NCBI GenBank assembly: GCA_026399515.1
Contig: JAPLQT010000054.1
Span: forward strand, 36,473-100,472
DNA: 64,000 bases
Direction: 5' to 3'
Source: Pseudomonadota bacterium
Lineage (GTDB): Bacteria > Pseudomonadota > Gammaproteobacteria > Burkholderiales > Rhodocyclaceae
Under the pieces are notes generated by a model, which saw only the letters and a program-made list of their open reading frames with translations, ran no database searches and was not told where the DNA came from. The position numbers and the translations under genes were made by a program. Within the stretch, counting starts at the first letter, position 1, and each line of letters begins with the position of its first letter. Below, piece after piece: positions 16,304 through 24,691 of this stretch.

Positions 16304-17620
16304 ATGAAGAAGACAGCATTGTTTCTGAGTCTGGCGGTTATCGGCATGGGATCGGCCTTCGCGGCCGACCCTGCGAAGATCAACTGGTCGAAGGTTCCCA
16401 CAGTGACCGTTCCGCTGTTCTACCCCGGCCAATCCACCTATGAGTGGTTGCGTAGCGACGACCACAAGGGCGCGGCGAAGGAGGTGAAGCGCGGCGATGC
16501 CTGCACCTCCTGCCATGACGAAAAGGATGTCGAGAAGGATATGGGCAACAAGATCGTCAAAGGCGGACGGCTGGAGCCGATGCCGGTACCCGGTAAATCG
16601 GGCTACAAGGATCTCAAAGTGCAGGCCGCTTACGACGCCAGCAATGCCTATCTGCGCTTCCAGTGGAAAACCGACAACGCATACTCCGGCACGGAACACC
16701 AGTATCTGCGTTTCGATGGCAAGGAATGGAAAGTCTGGGGCTACCCAAAGTTGGACAAACCCGTGCATGAAGGCAAGCAACCCGGCATCTACGAAGACCG
16801 CATGTCGATCATGCTCGACGATGGCAAAGTGGGCGGTTTTGCCAAGCAGGGTTGTTGGCTGACCTGCCACGACGGCCAGCGCGACAGCCGTAATCAATTC
16901 ACCAAGGAAGAAGTCGCCGCCAACGCGCTGTTGACGGCGATCAAGAAGGGCGACGTGCGCAAGTATCTTCCCGAAACCCGCACCGATCCGTCGGACTGGA
17001 AGACTGGCAAGACGGTTGAGGAAATCGCCAAGCTCAAGGCAGCAGGCTACTTTGTCGACCTCATCCAGTGGCGCGCGCATCGCAGCTATGCGGTCGGCAT
17101 GGCCGATGACGGCTACGTGCTTGAATGGCGGTTGAGCGATGCCGGCAAGGACATGTTCGGCGGCAACGCCGACGCCAAGACTCATGAGCCGAAATTCATG
17201 TGGGATGAGAAGAAGGTCGGCTACAAATCGATCAAGGCGCTGGATCTGCACAAAGGGGGAGACCATTTCCTGATCCGCGAGAAGAACGCGGTGCCATTTG
17301 ACCCGAGCGCCGGCTGGAAGGAAGGCGACATGATTCCCGACTATATCGTCAGCCGGGAAGACGCCAAGGGTTCGGCCGCCGACAACAACGCCATCGCCAG
17401 TTGGAAGGACGGCATGTGGACCGTGGTAATGATACGCCCGCTGGGCCTCACCAACGACGACGACAAGAGTCTGAAGGAAGGCGGCGTGTATAACATCGGC
17501 TTTGCGGTGCATGACGATAACATCACCACACGGGGCCACCATGTGTCCTTCGCGAGAACGCTGGGCCTCGGCGTCAAGAAGGGCAGCAAGGTCGACATCA
17601 ACGCCGTCAAGCTACCGTAA
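16304..17620 (+). CDS. Periplasmic cytochrome with ethylbenzene-dehydrogenase-type haem domain
   Basis: ATG 16304 has AAGGAAG six bases upstream. The 438-residue protein has a signal peptide (cleavage near AFA-20). It carries a CXXCH haem c motif (C67-H71, CTSCH) and a CX3CH motif (C184-H189, CWLTCH). The region from about 100 to 430 resembles the haem-binding fold of the gamma subunits of ethylbenzene dehydrogenase and DMSO reductase family enzymes (AYLRFQW, EDRMSIML). No molybdenum catalytic subunit is nearby, so it acts as a separate electron carrier or haem sensor rather than as an enzyme subunit encoded here. It is probably co-transcribed with the porin. Confidence 0.8.
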   Translation: MKKTALFLSLAVIGMGSAFAADPAKINWSKVPTVTVPLFYPGQSTYEWLRSDDHKGAAKEVKRGDACTSCHDEKDVEKDMGNKIVKGGRLEPMPVPGKSGYKDLKVQAAYDASNAYLRFQWKTDNAYSGTEHQYLRFDGKEWKVWGYPKLDKPVHEGKQPGIYEDRMSIMLDDGKVGGFAKQGCWLTCHDGQRDSRNQFTKEEVAANALLTAIKKGDVRKYLPETRTDPSDWKTGKTVEEIAKLKAAGYFVDLIQWRAHRSYAVGMADDGYVLEWRLSDAGKDMFGGNADAKTHEPKFMWDEKKVGYKSIKALDLHKGGDHFLIREKNAVPFDPSAGWKEGDMIPDYIVSREDAKGSAADNNAIASWKDGMWTVVMIRPLGLTNDDDKSLKEGGVYNIGFAVHDDNITTRGHHVSFARTLGLGVKKGSKVDINAVKLP

Positions 17621-17669
17621 TCGAGCATCGCTTCAAGCATGGCGCTACATGCGCGCCTCAATCGCCGGC

Positions 17670-17690
17670 CGCCCCGAGAATATCGGGGCG
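17670..17690 (+). terminator. Probable terminator after the cytochrome gene
   Basis: CGCCCCGA pairs with TCGGGGCG around a GAATA loop, followed by TGTTT. It lies 49 bp past the cytochrome stop and likely ends the porin-cytochrome transcript. Confidence 0.65.
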
Positions 17691-17817
17691 TGTTTCCCGG
17701 CGACTCCTGTCGGAGGTTGCAGCCGTTGGTGACAACCAAGCCTATGCCGACTTCACGGCGGCTACCGTCATTCGTCACCATAGGCGGTGTATTTGTCGGC
17801 TCGTTAACCATCGATCG

Positions 17818-18089
17818 CAGGTCAACAATTCGACGCCGCGCCAGGCTCCCGACCCCGTCAGTTTGCGCGCAGTCTCTTTGATCTCATTGCCGCGCTCGCC
17901 TTCCAGCAGGATGGTGGCCATGCGCTCGCCGCCATCTGCCAGGAAGAGCGTCGATGAAGCCGGTATCGCGCTCCACGACGGCGCCGAAACTCCACTAGTG
18001 GACGTCGGCTTACGGTTCTATGCACTCAGGCCGCCACCAGATCCGTCTGCGTAGCGCTACATCATATTCTTGCCTGTGCAAATAACCAC
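17818..18089 (-). pseudogene. Decayed gene scraps, repeated elsewhere in the window
   Basis: Two short minus-strand relics are visible. At 17818-17892 the frame reads KETARKLTGSGAWRGVE and then a stop; the same tail, better preserved, is at 24692-24767. At 18019-18089 the frame matches the last 20 or so residues of the zinc-ribbon protein at 21591 (KNMM, a stop in place of Trp, then RYADGSGGGLSA). Neither has an intact start. The rest of the 17691-18147 gap shows no gene. The patchwork suggests past recombination between short repeats. Confidence 0.65.
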
Positions 18090-18147
18090 CGAGCCTCCTG
18101 CGCGCTGTGGATCCACGCCAATCGAATTCGCTAAGTTTCATTCGGAG

Positions 18148-18765
18148 TCATCGCGTTCCGTAATTGAAATCATCAAAAGCCGTCACGCTATCTGCCTTGG
18201 TCCATACGCCGACGGCGCCTGGCTCCTTGATGTGTTCATCCTCCGCTTCAATGTATAGCTTGCCATTAAGGAGAATGCGAATCCGCTTACCCTGAAACTC
18301 GGCGCGTAGTGTGTGCCAGACGTTGATCGGTACGGGTGCATTGACGTATTTGATGGTCGAGCGAATACCAAGAGTCGTGTAATAGAGCGACACGTTGTCC
18401 TCATCCGCATTCGCCCGGGCTACGTAGTAGGTCCGGCCGTTCTGGAAGCGCCAAACCACTCCCCCGGCCTGATCTTCCTTACCGGCAATGGATTTAAACT
18501 TGGTTTCGACAAACCCATCCCCCAGAGTTGCATCCTTCTTGACCGCCCAGGGGTAGGTGCCTGAGCCGGATTGCTTGAGAACATTTGGCTTGCTCGGTGC
18601 CGTTGGATCGGGCGCGACGGCCCATAGAGGCGAGCCGAAACCGGTTACGCCGGAAATCCACCCTTTAGGCAACGAGCCGACGGCTGTGTTGTCAAAGGTT
18701 TCGGTTTCGGCCATTACGTCGGCACTCCCAAGCAATGCTGCAAGGACCAATAGAACCTTTTGCAT
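18148..18765 (-). CDS. Secreted lectin/glucanase-like (DUF1080-type fold) protein
   Basis: The 205-residue product has a signal peptide (VLAALLGSADVMA) and a single jelly-roll-like domain. The pattern GGVVWRFQNGRTYYVARAN...YVNAPVPINVWHTLRAEFQG...GVWTKADSVTAFDDF, quoted with gaps, is characteristic of concanavalin A-like proteins near DUF1080. It could bind or cleave a glycan, but no catalytic residues can be assigned. The ribosome site is strong (AAGGAGG, seven-base spacing). It is probably transcribed apart from the chromate genes upstream. Confidence 0.65.
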   Translation of the reverse strand: MQKVLLVLAALLGSADVMAETETFDNTAVGSLPKGWISGVTGFGSPLWAVAPDPTAPSKPNVLKQSGSGTYPWAVKKDATLGDGFVETKFKSIAGKEDQAGGVVWRFQNGRTYYVARANADEDNVSLYYTTLGIRSTIKYVNAPVPINVWHTLRAEFQGKRIRILLNGKLYIEAEDEHIKEPGAVGVWTKADSVTAFDDFNYGTR

Positions 18766-18846
18766 GGCAACGCCTCCTTTGCATGATCCGGAACAAGCCT
18801 GCTACCAGGCAGGAGCACAGAACGTCGATCAAGTCGCGTCATAGAA

Positions 18847-19263
18847 TCACCATGAACCCCGCCGGATTCCTTCGGCAACTGTCGTGCCGAACTGCCTGTA
18901 TTCAACGTTTTCATTCGACATCCAGACTTCGTTGCACTTGGTTTCCCGCTTGCCGCGTCTATCAATCCTCGTGGCGCACAAGGTATCACCATCCAGCCGC
19001 CAGGTGCCGCGGACTGTTTCTCCCATCTGAATCGACTTGAGTGTGCCGTCAGAGTAGAAATGATCGGACCAGTGATCATCGTCGGTAATGACTTTGCCAA
19101 TCACCACGGAATTGATCTGTGCAGCCGTCAGTTGCCGAAACTTGTCCGCAGCGCGTGCCGTGCTGGTTGTGGCTATCGACAAACCGGCAAGCACCACGGC
19201 GATGCGGGTCACCATCGGATAACTCGCGTTGGGGGCTGGTTGCTTGTTATCGCGCACGTTCAT
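18847..19263 (-). CDS. Exported protein of unknown function
   Basis: The 138-residue frame starts at ATG 19263, overlapping the chrA stop by one base (TAATG), so it is translationally coupled. A signal peptide begins at internal Met17 (MVTRIAVVLAGLSIATTSTARA), so 19215 is an alternative start. The mature part contains LTAAQINSVVIGKVITDDDHW and GTWRLDGDTLCATR (quoted in pieces), which looks like a small periplasmic beta-rich domain with two cysteines. I do not recognise a named family. Its position suggests a link to the chromate operon. Confidence 0.6.
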   Translation of the reverse strand: MNVRDNKQPAPNASYPMVTRIAVVLAGLSIATTSTARAADKFRQLTAAQINSVVIGKVITDDDHWSDHFYSDGTLKSIQMGETVRGTWRLDGDTLCATRIDRRGKRETKCNEVWMSNENVEYRQFGTTVAEGIRRGSW

Positions 19264-20468
19264 TAGCCATGAATCAACGGGTAGATCACGAGTCCAAGGA
19301 CCGCTGCCCCAGCCACAACTACGGGCTCTTGCAGTTTCTTGAATTTCAAGAGAAGCAAGACCGTGACAACTGCTAGGAATACCGTCGGGATGTCGAACAG
19401 TGAACGCTTAGCCAGAACAATCACCGCCCCGGCGATCGCTCCGATTGCAGCGGCGGTGACTCCATCGACAAAGGCCGTGATCGCCGGTAGCTTGCCGTAT
19501 TTCTTGAAATACGGCGCTGGAATGATGGTGAACAAGTAACAGGGGAGGAATGTGCCTAGCGCTGCCACGCATGCACCCGGAAATCCCGCAATCAGATACC
19601 CGATGAAACCGACCGTTATGACAACCGGACCCGGAGTGATCATTGCCACGGCGACGGCATCGACGAATTGCTTTTCCGTCAGCCAATGGGTATCGGTGAC
19701 CACGCCACCATAGAGAAACGGCACGATGGCGAGACCGGAGCCGAAGACAAAGGCACCGGCTTTCGCGAAGAATATGCCGACCTGGACCAGCAGCGACCAG
19801 TCGGTCGTGGTCAATACGGCAGCAGACATCGGCAACTGAACTGGTGTCAGGGCTGCGAGAGGTATCTTACCAAACCAAGCCTTCGGTGGCACCCGCCACA
19901 ACCAGACGACAATACCGGCCGCGAGGAACAGCCAGGCAATCTCCGACTCGGTCACGACGGTGACTGCTGCCAGTGTCAGATAGATCGTCCAGAGGAGCTT
20001 GTCCCTGCCAACGCTCTTGACCGTGAGCTTGTAGGCGCTCATGGTGATGATCCCGATGACCGCGGCGCCAACGCCGTAGAATACCGATTGCATCCAGGTC
20101 AGGCCGCCATATCGTTGGTAGGCCCAGCCCAGCGCCACTACCATTACGAACGACGGTATTACGAAGGCTACCCCAACGACCGTGGCGCCCAGGATGCGGT
20201 AATGGACGTAGCCCAGATAGATGGCGAGTTGTGCGGCGAGCGGACCTGGGGCGAGTTGCGCCAGGGCTAATCCTTCACGGTAATCTGCCTCGGAAATCCA
20301 TCGGCGAGCTTCAACCAGGTCGCGGTGCATATAGCCAACCAGTGCAACGGGACCACCGAATCCCAATGTTCCGAGACGCAGCATATAGGCGACCAACTGA
20401 GGCAAGGTATAGGTTGGGTGTCCGCCGTCGGGAAAGGAACTTGCGCGCGCGGTAGGATCGTTGCTCAT
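19263..20468 (-). CDS. chrA: Chromate transporter ChrA
   Basis: The 401-residue membrane protein carries the ChrA signature twice in divergent form. The first half has LRLGTLGFGGPVALVGYMHRDLVE and LAQLAPGPLAAQLAIYLGY (in pieces). The second half has FAKAGAFVFGSGLAIVPFLYGGVV and AMITPGPVVITVGFIGYLIAG. About ten hydrophobic segments are visible. The family extrudes chromate from the cytoplasm. It follows the rhodanese-ChrB gene with a four-base overlap. Confidence 0.93.
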   Translation of the reverse strand: MSNDPTARASSFPDGGHPTYTLPQLVAYMLRLGTLGFGGPVALVGYMHRDLVEARRWISEADYREGLALAQLAPGPLAAQLAIYLGYVHYRILGATVVGVAFVIPSFVMVVALGWAYQRYGGLTWMQSVFYGVGAAVIGIITMSAYKLTVKSVGRDKLLWTIYLTLAAVTVVTESEIAWLFLAAGIVVWLWRVPPKAWFGKIPLAALTPVQLPMSAAVLTTTDWSLLVQVGIFFAKAGAFVFGSGLAIVPFLYGGVVTDTHWLTEKQFVDAVAVAMITPGPVVITVGFIGYLIAGFPGACVAALGTFLPCYLFTIIPAPYFKKYGKLPAITAFVDGVTAAAIGAIAGAVIVLAKRSLFDIPTVFLAVVTVLLLLKFKKLQEPVVVAGAAVLGLVIYPLIHG

Positions 20469-21313
20469 GATTTCTTGAACAGGTTGGCGTTATGAGTTTC
20501 GGCGCGGGCCGACTTCACCCAGGAATACAGCGCGTCGTAAATGACCATGCCTTGTTCGAGCATCGCGTGGTCATCTGGGTAATTGACAGAGAGTCCCAAG
20601 GAGATAGCAACCAAGCCTGGGGATTGTGGCGAAAGGTTGGGTTTGCCGGTGTCTGCGCCACGGACAATTCGTGCGAGATCGCGCAGGGCCGGATCGTTCA
20701 GGGCAAAGTCCGCAATGAAGGCGTCAAAGCTGCACAGTTCCCCTTGGGCTCCCCGATGGGAAAAGCGCACATCAGGGACGTCGTAGGGAATCGCTTCCGC
20801 CTTCGTCCCAATTGCGATAACTTGGCCGGCCGGCACGTACAGGAATTCGGCCGTTGGGTCGATAAAGCGACGAATCAGCCATGGACATGCAATCCGGTCG
20901 ACCTTGGGGCGCTCTCTGCTGATCCAGCGTGACGGGCGGCCAATCGTCGCCGGTACGCCGCATTCAGGAGCCTTCGACAGGGTGGGCAAACCGGCTTCTT
21001 TCCAGGCCTCTATACCACCTTCTAGGTAGCGGGCGTCAATACCAGTGGCGAGCAGCGAGCGTGCGGCATTTTGGCTGGACTCTTGGCCGTGCCCACAATA
21101 AGCCACGACATTGCGCCCAAACATCAGGTGCGAGACCTTTCCGGGGACGTCCTCCGGAAGCAATCTTAGAGCGCCAGGGATCATATCGGCCGCGGCGTCA
21201 AAGGCGGGGCCTTTGCGGGCGTCAAGAATCAGTGGCGCGCTTGACTGACCCAACTGGTCAGCGAGTTGTAGAACAGAAACAAATGGGGGAATGCGGCTGG
21301 TCGCGGTGTCCAT
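20465..21313 (-). CDS. chrB: Rhodanese-ChrB fusion, chromate resistance protein
   Basis: Residues about 10-110 form a rhodanese domain with the catalytic loop VAYCGHGQESS. Residues about 135-275 are a ChrB C-terminal domain (KVDRIACPWLIRRFIDP, FSHRGAQGELCSFDAF). ChrB proteins act in chromate sensing or reduction alongside ChrA. The N-terminal helix-turn-helix region seen in classical ChrB regulators is replaced here by rhodanese, so direct DNA binding is less likely. The stop overlaps the chrA start by four bases. Confidence 0.85.
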   Translation of the reverse strand: MDTATSRIPPFVSVLQLADQLGQSSAPLILDARKGPAFDAAADMIPGALRLLPEDVPGKVSHLMFGRNVVAYCGHGQESSQNAARSLLATGIDARYLEGGIEAWKEAGLPTLSKAPECGVPATIGRPSRWISRERPKVDRIACPWLIRRFIDPTAEFLYVPAGQVIAIGTKAEAIPYDVPDVRFSHRGAQGELCSFDAFIADFALNDPALRDLARIVRGADTGKPNLSPQSPGLVAISLGLSVNYPDDHAMLEQGMVIYDALYSWVKSARAETHNANLFKKS

Positions 21314-21590
21314 GGTGTTAGCCCAATGCTAGTAGCAGCAGAGCTTGGGCGACTTGGACACCGCCTGTATCCGGGAGTCTGCGGAAGTCCCGGTGCGAAG
21401 AATGCTAATTCAAGTAGTGAATTTTTGCAACATCAATTTATAAACATCAATTGCATTTACTGAGGACTGCTCTGTCGAGTCCACTTGTCGCGGGTCGCAT
21501 TGAGCGAACCCTTGGGTTAGGACTCCTGGAATCGTGAACGAACAGTCTGAGTTCAGCTCGGGACACTCGTCCCGGATTTCGTAATGACTG

Positions 21591-21842
21591 TTATGCACTC
21601 AGGCCACCACCAGATCCGTCTGCGTAGCGCCACATCATGTTCTTGGCTGTGCAGATGACCACCTGGCCGCATGAGGGGCAGGTTGCGTGGAGTCCTGCCG
21701 CGATGGCTTTTTCGAGCGACTCAATATCCCTGAACGCCACCGGGCAGGGAAATACTGCCCGACAGTGGCCGCATCTGATTCTTACGTCTGATATCTCGGT
21801 CACGATGAGGGTGTCGATTACTCGCTGGGTACAAAGATCCAT
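21591..21842 (-). CDS. Small zinc-ribbon protein
   Basis: The 83-residue product from ATG 21842 holds two CXXC pairs (CGHC and CPSC) in a rubredoxin-like or zinc-ribbon arrangement and ends in a Gly-rich tail. The start is uncertain, as no clear ribosome site is seen. The chosen start overlaps the upstream PspC gene by 25 bp, consistent with coupling. A decayed copy of its 3' end lies at 18019-18089. The function is unknown. Confidence 0.55.
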   Translation of the reverse strand: MDLCTQRVIDTLIVTEISDVRIRCGHCRAVFPCPVAFRDIESLEKAIAAGLHATCPSCGQVVICTAKNMMWRYADGSGGGLSA

Positions 21843-22129
21843 AAGAGTATATACAGTAGAAGCCCTGTCCCGCACGCAAAGAACATCAAGGTGAAGAGCA
21901 GGCGCCAAATCCACGAATCTACTCCGGTCTCGACAGCGAGCCCTCCGCACAGGCCGCCCAGCCACCGATCCGTCCTGGAGCGGCGAAATCCGGTAACCCT
22001 TGCGGGGCTCGCCGCGGCCGGCGCCGTAGATTCCAATAGCCTGGCCTTGGCCCGGGTGAACTCGTCATCCGTCAAGCTGCGGCGTTCGTGTAGTTGTTCG
22101 AGTTTGATGAACTCGTCAGACATCGTCAT
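21818..22129 (-). CDS. PspC-domain membrane protein with short N-terminal helical domain
   Basis: The 103-residue product starts at ATG 22129 after GGGAG. The N-terminal 35 residues resemble a SHOCT-like helix (LEQLHERRSLTDDEFTRAKA). The rest is a PspC domain (RRSRTDRWLGGLCGGLA and two membrane segments ending WIFVPSE). PspC-type proteins sense or transmit envelope stress at the inner membrane. It lies downstream of an ECF sigma factor, which fits a small stress operon. Confidence 0.8.
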   Translation of the reverse strand: MTMSDEFIKLEQLHERRSLTDDEFTRAKARLLESTAPAAASPARVTGFRRSRTDRWLGGLCGGLAVETGVDSWIWRLLFTLMFFACGTGLLLYILLWIFVPSE

Positions 22130-22175
22130 TGAAAGCTCCCTTGGCGGTACTCGCTGGCTCCAGCCAGCACTTTGG

Positions 22176-22370
22176 TCAGGCAGTCTTCCTCGCGGCGGGT
22201 GCCGGTGCTGTCTGATGGATCGCGGCCAGGTTGTCCTGCAAGCCCACGCTTGAGCGCGAGTAGTGCTCGGCCAGCGTTAGCGTGCCGCCGCAGGTAAATA
22301 GGGTTGCGACGATTGCCGCGAATCCGACCAGGCTCTTTGTTTGTTTGCTTATCGTCATAATCGAGTTCAT
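22176..22370 (-). CDS. Small exported or membrane-anchored protein
   Basis: ATG 22370 is preferred because GGGAG lies six bases upstream; ATG 22376 is too close to it. The 64-residue product has a hydrophobic N-terminal segment (SLVGFAAIVATLFTCGGTL) and a hydrophilic Ala/Pro-rich tail. It lies between the sigma factor and PspC genes in the same direction. No family is recognised. Confidence 0.5.
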   Translation of the reverse strand: MNSIMTISKQTKSLVGFAAIVATLFTCGGTLTLAEHYSRSSVGLQDNLAAIHQTAPAPAARKTA

Positions 22371-22576
22371 TTTCATCTCCCGCTTCGCCGCGCATCTGCG
22401 CCATGAACGTCACTTTAGTTGAGCGGCTTCGGTACTTCGAGCGGAATGTGACGAATTGCCGGAAATGCGGTGCGACTGGCGGATTCGAGCGACGGGCGAA
22501 GTTGAATATTGCAGCCGCGCGACTATCGGACATCGCCATCTCGGCAGGTCCCTGCTACCGAGATTCAAGTCGGCCA

Positions 22577-23101
22577 TCAGGCCGGGCCAAGCAAGTATTC
22601 CCGCACAAGCTCGCGTGCCCGATGAAGGCGGCTCTTGACCGCGCCCGGTTGCTCTCCCAGCCGTTCGGCGATCTCGGCAATCGTAAGCTCCTCGAAATCG
22701 CGCAGCAGCACCACTTCGAGATAGTGGGCCGGGAGCGATTCGAGGGCGGCAGCCAGGTCGATTCTCAGATCGTTGTCGCTTTTGCCGGCAAGCTGCTTTT
22801 CGGCCATGTCGTCGTCGAGCGGGTCGTGACGAAACATCGCTCGCGCAAGTTTGCGGCACTCGCGTTTGATGACCGTGAAGAGCCAGGACGAGAACGCGGC
22901 GGCGGCTTTGAGCCCCTTGACCTTGCGGGAAATGACCAGGAGCGACTCCTGGACAGCGTCGTCGATGTCGCTGACCTGGCAGTGCTTGTAGGCGTATCGG
23001 CGCGCATCGGCTTGGCAGACAGCCAGCAGCCGTTCAATGGAAGCGGGATCGCCCGTTTGGGCGGCATAGATCAAATTGGTACGGTCGATCCCGCTTGACA
23101 T
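22577..23101 (-). CDS. ECF-type RNA polymerase sigma factor
   Basis: The 174-residue protein has sigma region 2 (AYKHCQVSDIDDAVQESLLVI, in pieces; FSSWLFTVIKRECRKL) and region 4 (LPAHYLEVVLLRDFEELTIAEIA, in pieces; GAVKSRLHRAREL). It lacks regions 1.1 and 3, as expected for ECF factors. No anti-sigma factor with a recognisable zinc-binding domain is adjacent; the small exported protein next to it could be one only speculatively. It follows the DUF2892 gene by three bases. Confidence 0.88.
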   Translation of the reverse strand: MSSGIDRTNLIYAAQTGDPASIERLLAVCQADARRYAYKHCQVSDIDDAVQESLLVISRKVKGLKAAAAFSSWLFTVIKRECRKLARAMFRHDPLDDDMAEKQLAGKSDNDLRIDLAAALESLPAHYLEVVLLRDFEELTIAEIAERLGEQPGAVKSRLHRARELVREYLLGPA

Positions 23102-23104
23102 GGT

Positions 23105-23314
23105 TCAGTGTTCCTTTTCGAGTTTGCGGCCCACCATGGCGCACATCGGGCAGAAGCCGAACAGGCCGGTCATGGCCAGCATCGCGCCCATGATGCCCAT
23201 GCCCACGGCCAGGCCGGATACGCCCCAATTCATGGCGGCAAAAGCCAAGGCCATCATACCCATGACGACTCGAAGAACGCGCTCCCAGGTGGGAACATTT
23301 TTGACGTAGAACAT
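23105..23314 (-). CDS. DUF2892 (YgaP-like) inner-membrane protein
   Basis: ATG 23314 has AAGGAG six bases upstream. The 69-residue protein starts with the family motif NVPTWERVLRVVMG and has two hydrophobic segments, with CPMCAM near the end. DUF2892 domains often accompany rhodanese or sulfur genes, but their function is unclear. It is the first gene of the leftward sigma-factor operon. Confidence 0.8.
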   Translation of the reverse strand: MFYVKNVPTWERVLRVVMGMMALAFAAMNWGVSGLAVGMGIMGAMLAMTGLFGFCPMCAMVGRKLEKEH

Positions 23315-23645
23315 GTAGATCTCCTTTGATAGTTTAATGTTCGAGGACAGCCCTCGGAAGCTAAGAGGGGCCATAGACGCAAAACGATTCGCGGGAGATG
23401 AAATAAACTTGGTCAGTGCTGAGCACGCGCCAGATTGCCGTCCTTGTCCGGCAGGAAAATTGCCCTTACGGTCCACTTGATATTGGCCTTTCGTCGCAGG
23501 GTTATTGTTCAATACTTCATTCGGTTTAAGGGTGTAAGCTATTTCGGCATGGTTATGTATCGTGAAGAGCTTATCTTATCTATGCTGAGCGGGCGAAACG
23601 CGATTTTGAGCAGGCCCAACTGCCACCACTATGAGGAGAGTATGC
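23315..23645. other. Divergent intergenic region
   Basis: This 331-bp stretch separates the leftward DUF2892 operon from the rightward FAH gene. It must hold both promoters. I see no gene and no promoter that I can assign with confidence. Confidence 0.6.
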
Positions 23646-24689
23646 ATGACTTCCAGACGCAGCTTCTTGAAAACTGCAGGTGCAATGACGGCTGGTGTCG
23701 CTGCTGCAGCGACCGCAACGACTGCAACAGCGGCCGTCAAATACGATGGAGCGGCCAGACACTATAAGGGGCCACACGAAATGCCCACCAAAATGACACT
23801 TCTGTCCATGAAGAATGCCGATGGAACGGAAACGCTCGGGGTAAAAACGGCAGATGGCGTTATCGATGTCCGTAGAGCATCGAAGTTGCTGAGAATCGTT
23901 GCGCCGCTTACGCTAGAACAATTGCTCAGGGAAGGCAGCGCCGGCGAACTCAATAAGCTCGTGGCGTCGGTGCAGTCTTCTTCCAGGGCAACAGCCGTGA
24001 TGGTCGACGAATCGAGCATCACCCACGGACGGCTGTTTACCAATCCAGGAAAGATCATCTGCATCGGCTTGAATTACCGGGCACATGCGGCGGAAGCCAA
24101 TGAAAAAGTCCCGAGCGTGCCGATCCTCTTCAACAAGTACAACAACGCCCTTGCCGCGCACAACTGCACCATCAAGCTGCCGCCCAGAGAAGTCTCCTAC
24201 AAGTTCGACTATGAAACTGAAATGTTGATCGTTATGGGAAAGGCGGCGCGCGATGTGTCCGAAGCCGATGCCTTGAAGTATGTGGCCGGATATTGCACGT
24301 CACAAGATTTCTCGGCGCGTGACCTGCAATTGGAGACCCCGGCCGGTCAATGGATGGTCGGCAAGACGCTGGATGGTTTTGGTCCGATCGGTCCGTATTT
24401 CGTATCGGCGGATATCATCGGCGACCCGGGTAATCTGAAGATCGAGACTTACGTGAATGGGGAAGTGCGCCAATCGTCGAATACCAGCAAGATGATTTTC
24501 AATTCCCAAAAGTTGATCGCTTACATCAGCAAGATGTGGACGCTTGAGCCGGGCGACATCATCTGGTCAGGTACGCCCGAAGGTGTAATTCTGGGGATGC
24601 CAAAAGAAAAGCAGGTATGGCTGAAGGCCGGCGACGAGATCAGAAGCTCGATCGAAAAACTTGGCGATCTGAAATTCAAGTTGGCGTAA
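23646..24689 (+). CDS. Tat-exported FAH-fold hydrolase
   Basis: ATG 23646 has AGGAGAG seven bases upstream. The 347-residue product begins with a twin-arginine signal (SRRSFLKTAGA) and an Ala/Thr-rich h-region. The fumarylacetoacetate hydrolase fold follows, with KIICIGLNYRAHA, the acidic metal-binding residues in FDYETEM, and TSQDFSARDLQ. FAH relatives are normally cytoplasmic hydrolases or decarboxylases acting on beta-diketones and aromatic ring-cleavage products, so export is unusual. It converges on the tannase operon and may work on a related substrate in the periplasm. Confidence 0.85.
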   Translation: MTSRRSFLKTAGAMTAGVAAAATATTATAAVKYDGAARHYKGPHEMPTKMTLLSMKNADGTETLGVKTADGVIDVRRASKLLRIVAPLTLEQLLREGSAGELNKLVASVQSSSRATAVMVDESSITHGRLFTNPGKIICIGLNYRAHAAEANEKVPSVPILFNKYNNALAAHNCTIKLPPREVSYKFDYETEMLIVMGKAARDVSEADALKYVAGYCTSQDFSARDLQLETPAGQWMVGKTLDGFGPIGPYFVSADIIGDPGNLKIETYVNGEVRQSSNTSKMIFNSQKLIAYISKMWTLEPGDIIWSGTPEGVILGMPKEKQVWLKAGDEIRSSIEKLGDLKFKLA

Positions 24690-24691
24690 CT

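Noticed and set aside
16289..17542. 417-codon minus-strand frame
   Set aside because: It lies opposite the haem-domain cytochrome gene and mirrors its codon bias. No recognisable family.
22126..22539. 137-codon minus-strand frame overlapping the small exported protein
   Set aside because: The overlapping 64-residue frame has a ribosome site and a hydrophobic export segment. The longer frame is Arg-rich with no features.
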